Origin: an uncultured Rhodoferax sp.
Lineage (GTDB): Bacteria > Pseudomonadota > Gammaproteobacteria > Burkholderiales > Burkholderiaceae_C
Direction of reading: 5' to 3'
DNA length: 9,229 bases
Assembly: GCA_936943465.1 (NCBI GenBank)
Contig: CAKZJN010000127.1
Location: 1 to 9,229 of the forward strand
Under the pieces are notes generated by a model, which had not been told where the DNA came from, ran no database searches, and worked only from the letters and a program-made list of their open reading frames with translations. Shown piece by piece: positions 6,688 through 9,229 of this stretch (within the stretch, counting starts at the first letter, position 1; the number at the start of each line of letters is the position of its first letter). Both the position numbers and the translations under genes were made by a program.

Positions 6688-8940
6688 CTAGCGCGACCGG
6701 ATGCCTTGGGGTTTCCAGCGCTTGAGCAGGAGCGCATTGCCCATCACGCTCACCGAGCTCAGCGCCATCGCCGCCCCGGCAAACACCGGGTTCAGGAAGC
6801 CCAGCGCGGCCAGCGGAATACCGGCCACGTTGTAGGCGAAGGCCCAGAACAGGTTCTGGCGAATCTTGCGCACCGTGCGCCCCGAGATGTCCAGCGCGGC
6901 GGCGATCAGCAGCGGGTCGCCGCGCATCAGGGTCATACCGGCGGTGTGCATGGCAACGTCGGTGCCGCCACCATCCGGGTTGGCCATGGCCATGGCCACA
7001 TCGGCGGCGGCCATGGCGGGGGCGTCGTTCACGCCATCGCCCACCATCAGCACGGTGCGGCCTTCGGCCTGCAGACGCTGCACCTGCGCCGCCTTGTCGC
7101 CGGGCAGCACTTCGGCCAGCACTTCGCCGTCTTCGGGATTGAGACCCAACTGGCGGGCCATGGCATTGGCCGCGCCTTGGTTGTCGCCGGTCAGCATCAC
7201 CAACCGGATGCCGCGCGCGCGCAGGGCGGCCAGCGCCTGGGCGGCGGCAGGCTTGGGCTCGTCGCCAAAGGCCATCAGCGCCAGCAAACGGGTTTGCACC
7301 TGCCCAGCGACTTCCAACCGTTGCGCCAATGCGGAAACCGTGGCGCCATCGGCCTGCCACCGGGTCACCACATCGGACACCAAAGTCGTGCCCTCCTCCT
7401 GCATCCAGCGCAGGCTGCCCAGCAAGAAGGTATGCCCCGCCACCATGCCCTGCATGCCGCGCCCGGGCACGGCGCTAACCTCGGAAACGGGGGAAAGCTG
7501 CAGGTTCTTTGCCTTGGCGGCCGCCAGCACCGCACGCGCCAGCGGATGTTCGGAGCCGCTTTGCAGGCTGGCAGCCAGTTGCAGAGCGGCATCTGCGTCC
7601 ACACCTTGCACCGCTTCAAACGCCCGCAGCGTTGGCTTGCCCACGGTCAGCGTGCCGGTTTTGTCCAGCACCACGGTGTCCACCTGATGGGCCCGCTCCA
7701 GCGCTTCTGCGTCCTTGATCAGAATGCCAAACTTGGCCGCCACACCGGTACCGGCCATGATGGCCGCGGGCGTAGCCAGCCCCAGCGCGCAGGGACAGGC
7801 AATCACCAGCACCGCCACCGCGTTGATCAGCGAGGTCTCAAAACTGTGGCCGGTGAAATACCAGCCGAGCAAGGTGAGCAGGGCAATGCCCAGCACCACG
7901 GGCACAAACACCGCACTCACCCGGTCCACCAGCCGCTGAATCGGAGCCTTGGCGGCCTGCGCGTCTTCCACCAGCCGGATGATGTGCGACAGCATGGTGT
8001 CGGCGCCCACCGCGCGCACCTGCATGACCAGGCGGCCGTCGCCGTTGATGGAACCCGCCGTCAGCAGGCTGCCCACTTCCTTGGGCACCGGCAGCGACTC
8101 ACCGGTGAGCATCGCCTCGTCCACCTGGGTTTGACCTTCCAGCACCACGCCGTCGGCAGCAAAGCGCTCGCCGGGTTTGACCACCAATTTGTCGCCCACC
8201 ATGACCTCGTCGGCCGGCACATCGGTTTCGCCGTCGAAGCCGATCAGGTGCGCCACCTCCGGCCGCAGCGCGTGCAGAGCGCGGATGGCCGAAGTGGTCT
8301 GGCGCTTGGCACCCGCCTCAAGCCACTTGCCCAGCAGCACCAGCGTGACCACCAGCGCCGAGCCTTCAAAGTACAGGTGCGGCATGCTGCCCGCCTCGGC
8401 ACTCAGCCACAGCCACACCGACAGGGCCCAGCCCGCCGTGGTACCAATCGCCACCAGCAAATCCATGTTGCCGCTGAAGGCCATGAGCGCATGCCAACCG
8501 GCCTTGTAAAAACGTGCGCCCAGCACAAACTGCACCGGCGTTGCCAGCAGAAATTGCCACAGCGCCGGCAACATCCAGTGAGTGCCCAACACATCGCCCA
8601 GCATGGGCAACACCAAGGGCAGGGACAGCGCCAGCCCCCAGGCAATCGGCGCAAAGCCGGCCCAGGGCGAGGCATCGGGTGCGTCCAGCAGGGCATTGGC
8701 GGCGCGCGGTTCATAGCCGGCATCGCGCACGGCACGGCGCAGGCGGGCTTCCATGCTGATGGACTGCGTGGCTTGCGCATCCGGCACCACCTCGACGCGG
8801 GCCGATTCCGTCGCCAGATTGACCGTAGCCAACGAGACGCCCGGCACTTTCTTGAGGGCACGTTCAACGCGCGCCACGCAGGAAGCACAGGTCATTCCGC
8901 CAATGCCGATGTCCAGAGTGGAGGGTGCTTGCGTTGTCAT
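6688..8940 (-). CDS. copA: Cu(+)-exporting P1B-type ATPase CopA
   Basis: A 750-residue inner-membrane pump that exports cytosolic Cu(+) (or Ag(+)) at the cost of ATP. In order: one N-terminal heavy-metal-associated domain with GMTCASC (15-21); transmembrane helices with an actuator domain containing LTGES; the metal-translocating CPC at 382-384; the phosphorylation site DKTGTLT with Asp426; the nucleotide-binding SEHP with His465; the hinge GDGVNDAP (634-641); and C-terminal helices with the Cu(+)-type residues YN (AYNVAGIP) and MALSSVSV. This set identifies P1B-1. I start at 8940 because AAGG (minus strand of 8949-8952) lies eight bases upstream; the open frame extends to an ATG at 9045, but that 35-residue extension overlaps the promoter region. 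Compared with E. coli CopA there is a four-residue insertion (Ala-Asn-Pro-Asp, 653-656) before GGGTDV. Copper-responsive control, typically by CueR, is expected but not shown here. Confidence 0.96.
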   Translation of the reverse strand: MTTQAPSTLDIGIGGMTCASCVARVERALKKVPGVSLATVNLATESARVEVVPDAQATQSISMEARLRRAVRDAGYEPRAANALLDAPDASPWAGFAPIAWGLALSLPLVLPMLGDVLGTHWMLPALWQFLLATPVQFVLGARFYKAGWHALMAFSGNMDLLVAIGTTAGWALSVWLWLSAEAGSMPHLYFEGSALVVTLVLLGKWLEAGAKRQTTSAIRALHALRPEVAHLIGFDGETDVPADEVMVGDKLVVKPGERFAADGVVLEGQTQVDEAMLTGESLPVPKEVGSLLTAGSINGDGRLVMQVRAVGADTMLSHIIRLVEDAQAAKAPIQRLVDRVSAVFVPVVLGIALLTLLGWYFTGHSFETSLINAVAVLVIACPCALGLATPAAIMAGTGVAAKFGILIKDAEALERAHQVDTVVLDKTGTLTVGKPTLRAFEAVQGVDADAALQLAASLQSGSEHPLARAVLAAAKAKNLQLSPVSEVSAVPGRGMQGMVAGHTFLLGSLRWMQEEGTTLVSDVVTRWQADGATVSALAQRLEVAGQVQTRLLALMAFGDEPKPAAAQALAALRARGIRLVMLTGDNQGAANAMARQLGLNPEDGEVLAEVLPGDKAAQVQRLQAEGRTVLMVGDGVNDAPAMAAADVAMAMANPDGGGTDVAMHTAGMTLMRGDPLLIAAALDISGRTVRKIRQNLFWAFAYNVAGIPLAALGFLNPVFAGAAMALSSVSVMGNALLLKRWKPQGIRSR

Positions 8941-9098
8941 AAATTGAGCCTTGTGACCCGGCGCGGGCCGGGTGGTGCAATGGTACTGGGGCCGGTCGGG
9001 CAGGAAACAAGGGGAGCATGTAAAGCCAGCTTGAAAAGCCGACAATATGCTCCAGCTAAATCCGGCAACTTGCTTTCATCCTCACCCACGGAGCCTCT
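8941..9098. promoter_or_regulatory. Divergent copA / copZ-like control region
   Basis: This 158-bp gap must hold the promoters of both metal genes. On the plus strand, TTGAAA (9031-9036) and CTAAAT (9056-9061) are separated by 19 bases, the long spacing of MerR/CueR-type promoters, but I cannot see the CCTTCC/GGAAGG-like dyad expected of CueR between them. A 7-bp inverted repeat GGAGCAT (9013-9019) / ATGCTCC (9047-9053) flanks 27 bases in the middle of the gap; one of this size can arise by chance. The promoter function of the region is secure from gene layout, while the individual elements are tentative. Confidence 0.45.
8956..8973 (-). other. GC-rich hairpin in the copA leader
   Basis: ACCCGGC-(4 bases)-GCCGGGT is a perfect 7-bp all-but-one G/C stem that would form in the copA mRNA just four bases before its Shine-Dalgarno AAGG. 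It could modulate ribosome access or mRNA stability. No T-run follows, so it is not an intrinsic terminator. The structure is visible; a regulatory role is inference. Confidence 0.4.
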
Positions 9099-9229
9099 AT
9101 GAATCAGACCTTTACCGTTACCGGCATGACCTGCGGCCACTGCGAAAAAGCAGTGACCCGCGCCATTCTGCAGGCCGACCCCCAGGCCACCGTGCAAATT
9201 GACCGCACACAGAACAAGGTCGATGTGGC
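9099..9229 (+). CDS. CopZ-like heavy-metal-associated domain protein, C-terminus cut by window edge
   Basis: The reading frame starts MNQTFTVTGMTCGHCEKAVT and continues open to the window end (43 codons visible of a usual 65-70). GMTCGHC (9-15) is the Cu(+)/heavy-metal-binding CxxC motif of the HMA ferredoxin-like fold, and the following segments match its first helix and second strand. A GGAG Shine-Dalgarno at 9090-9093 lies five bases before the ATG. Such proteins act as cytosolic copper chaperones that hand Cu(+) to CopA or to the copper sensor. The divergent position next to copA supports this role. Because the end is missing, it could instead be the first domain of a longer metal-binding protein, though a stand-alone CopZ is more likely. 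Confidence 0.9.
   Translation, partial: MNQTFTVTGMTCGHCEKAVTRAILQADPQATVQIDRTQNKVDV

Noticed and set aside
8941..9045. 35-residue N-terminal extension of CopA from an ATG at 9045
   Set aside because: It would put coding sequence over the shared promoter gap. The ATG at 8940 has a Shine-Dalgarno, and the metal-binding domain starts normally after it.
6625..9102. An 825-codon open frame on the plus strand across copA
   Set aside because: It is antisense to a fully motif-bearing CopA, its translation is a His/Gln/Arg/Gly-rich string with no domain, and long stop-free shadow frames are expected opposite GC-rich genes.

Overview
The window is about 9.2 kb of GC-rich bacterial chromosome. Protein content and gene style point to a betaproteobacterium of the order Burkholderiales, most likely Comamonadaceae (Rhodoferax-like). 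This placement is an inference from protein similarity as I remember it, not from a search. It holds seven genes packed at normal bacterial density. The first (mnmG) and the last (a CopZ-like protein) run off the window edges. No gene-free stretch exceeds about 185 bases, and I see no rRNA, tRNA, CRISPR array, transposase or phage gene.

Left part (1-1628): most of mnmG (gidA), a tRNA wobble-uridine modification enzyme, on the minus strand. Inside its 3' part is a perfect 16-bp parS palindrome (126-141), the centromere-like binding site of ParB. mnmG is commonly followed by rsmG-parA-parB near the chromosomal origin, so the window probably lies next to oriC.

Middle part (1786-5299): an oxidoreductase block. 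A small Tat-signal protein (gluconate 2-dehydrogenase subunit 3-like) is followed by a cytoplasm-type FAD GMC oxidoreductase with no signal peptide of its own. This is the classical 'hitchhiker' arrangement for Tat export. Facing them tail to tail, with no base between the two stop codons, is a four-helix cytochrome b561. Divergent from it is a beta-class glutathione S-transferase with the expected Cys10 and His106. A 122-bp gap follows, dominated by a 92-bp inverted-repeat element (5321-5412) with 19-bp perfect outer arms.

Right part (5422-9229): a copper-homeostasis block. A P1B-type Cu(+)-exporting ATPase (CopA) and, downstream of it, a YbfB/YjiJ-type MFS transporter lie on the minus strand. 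A CopZ-like heavy-metal-binding protein starts divergently and is cut by the window end.

Most of the window is ordinary chromosome, and I did not find a new defence or mobile system. The observations most worth following are the parS site embedded in mnmG codons, the 92-bp inverted-repeat element, the hitchhiker GMC pair with a three-cysteine cluster, and a four-residue insertion next to the ATP-binding hinge motif of CopA.
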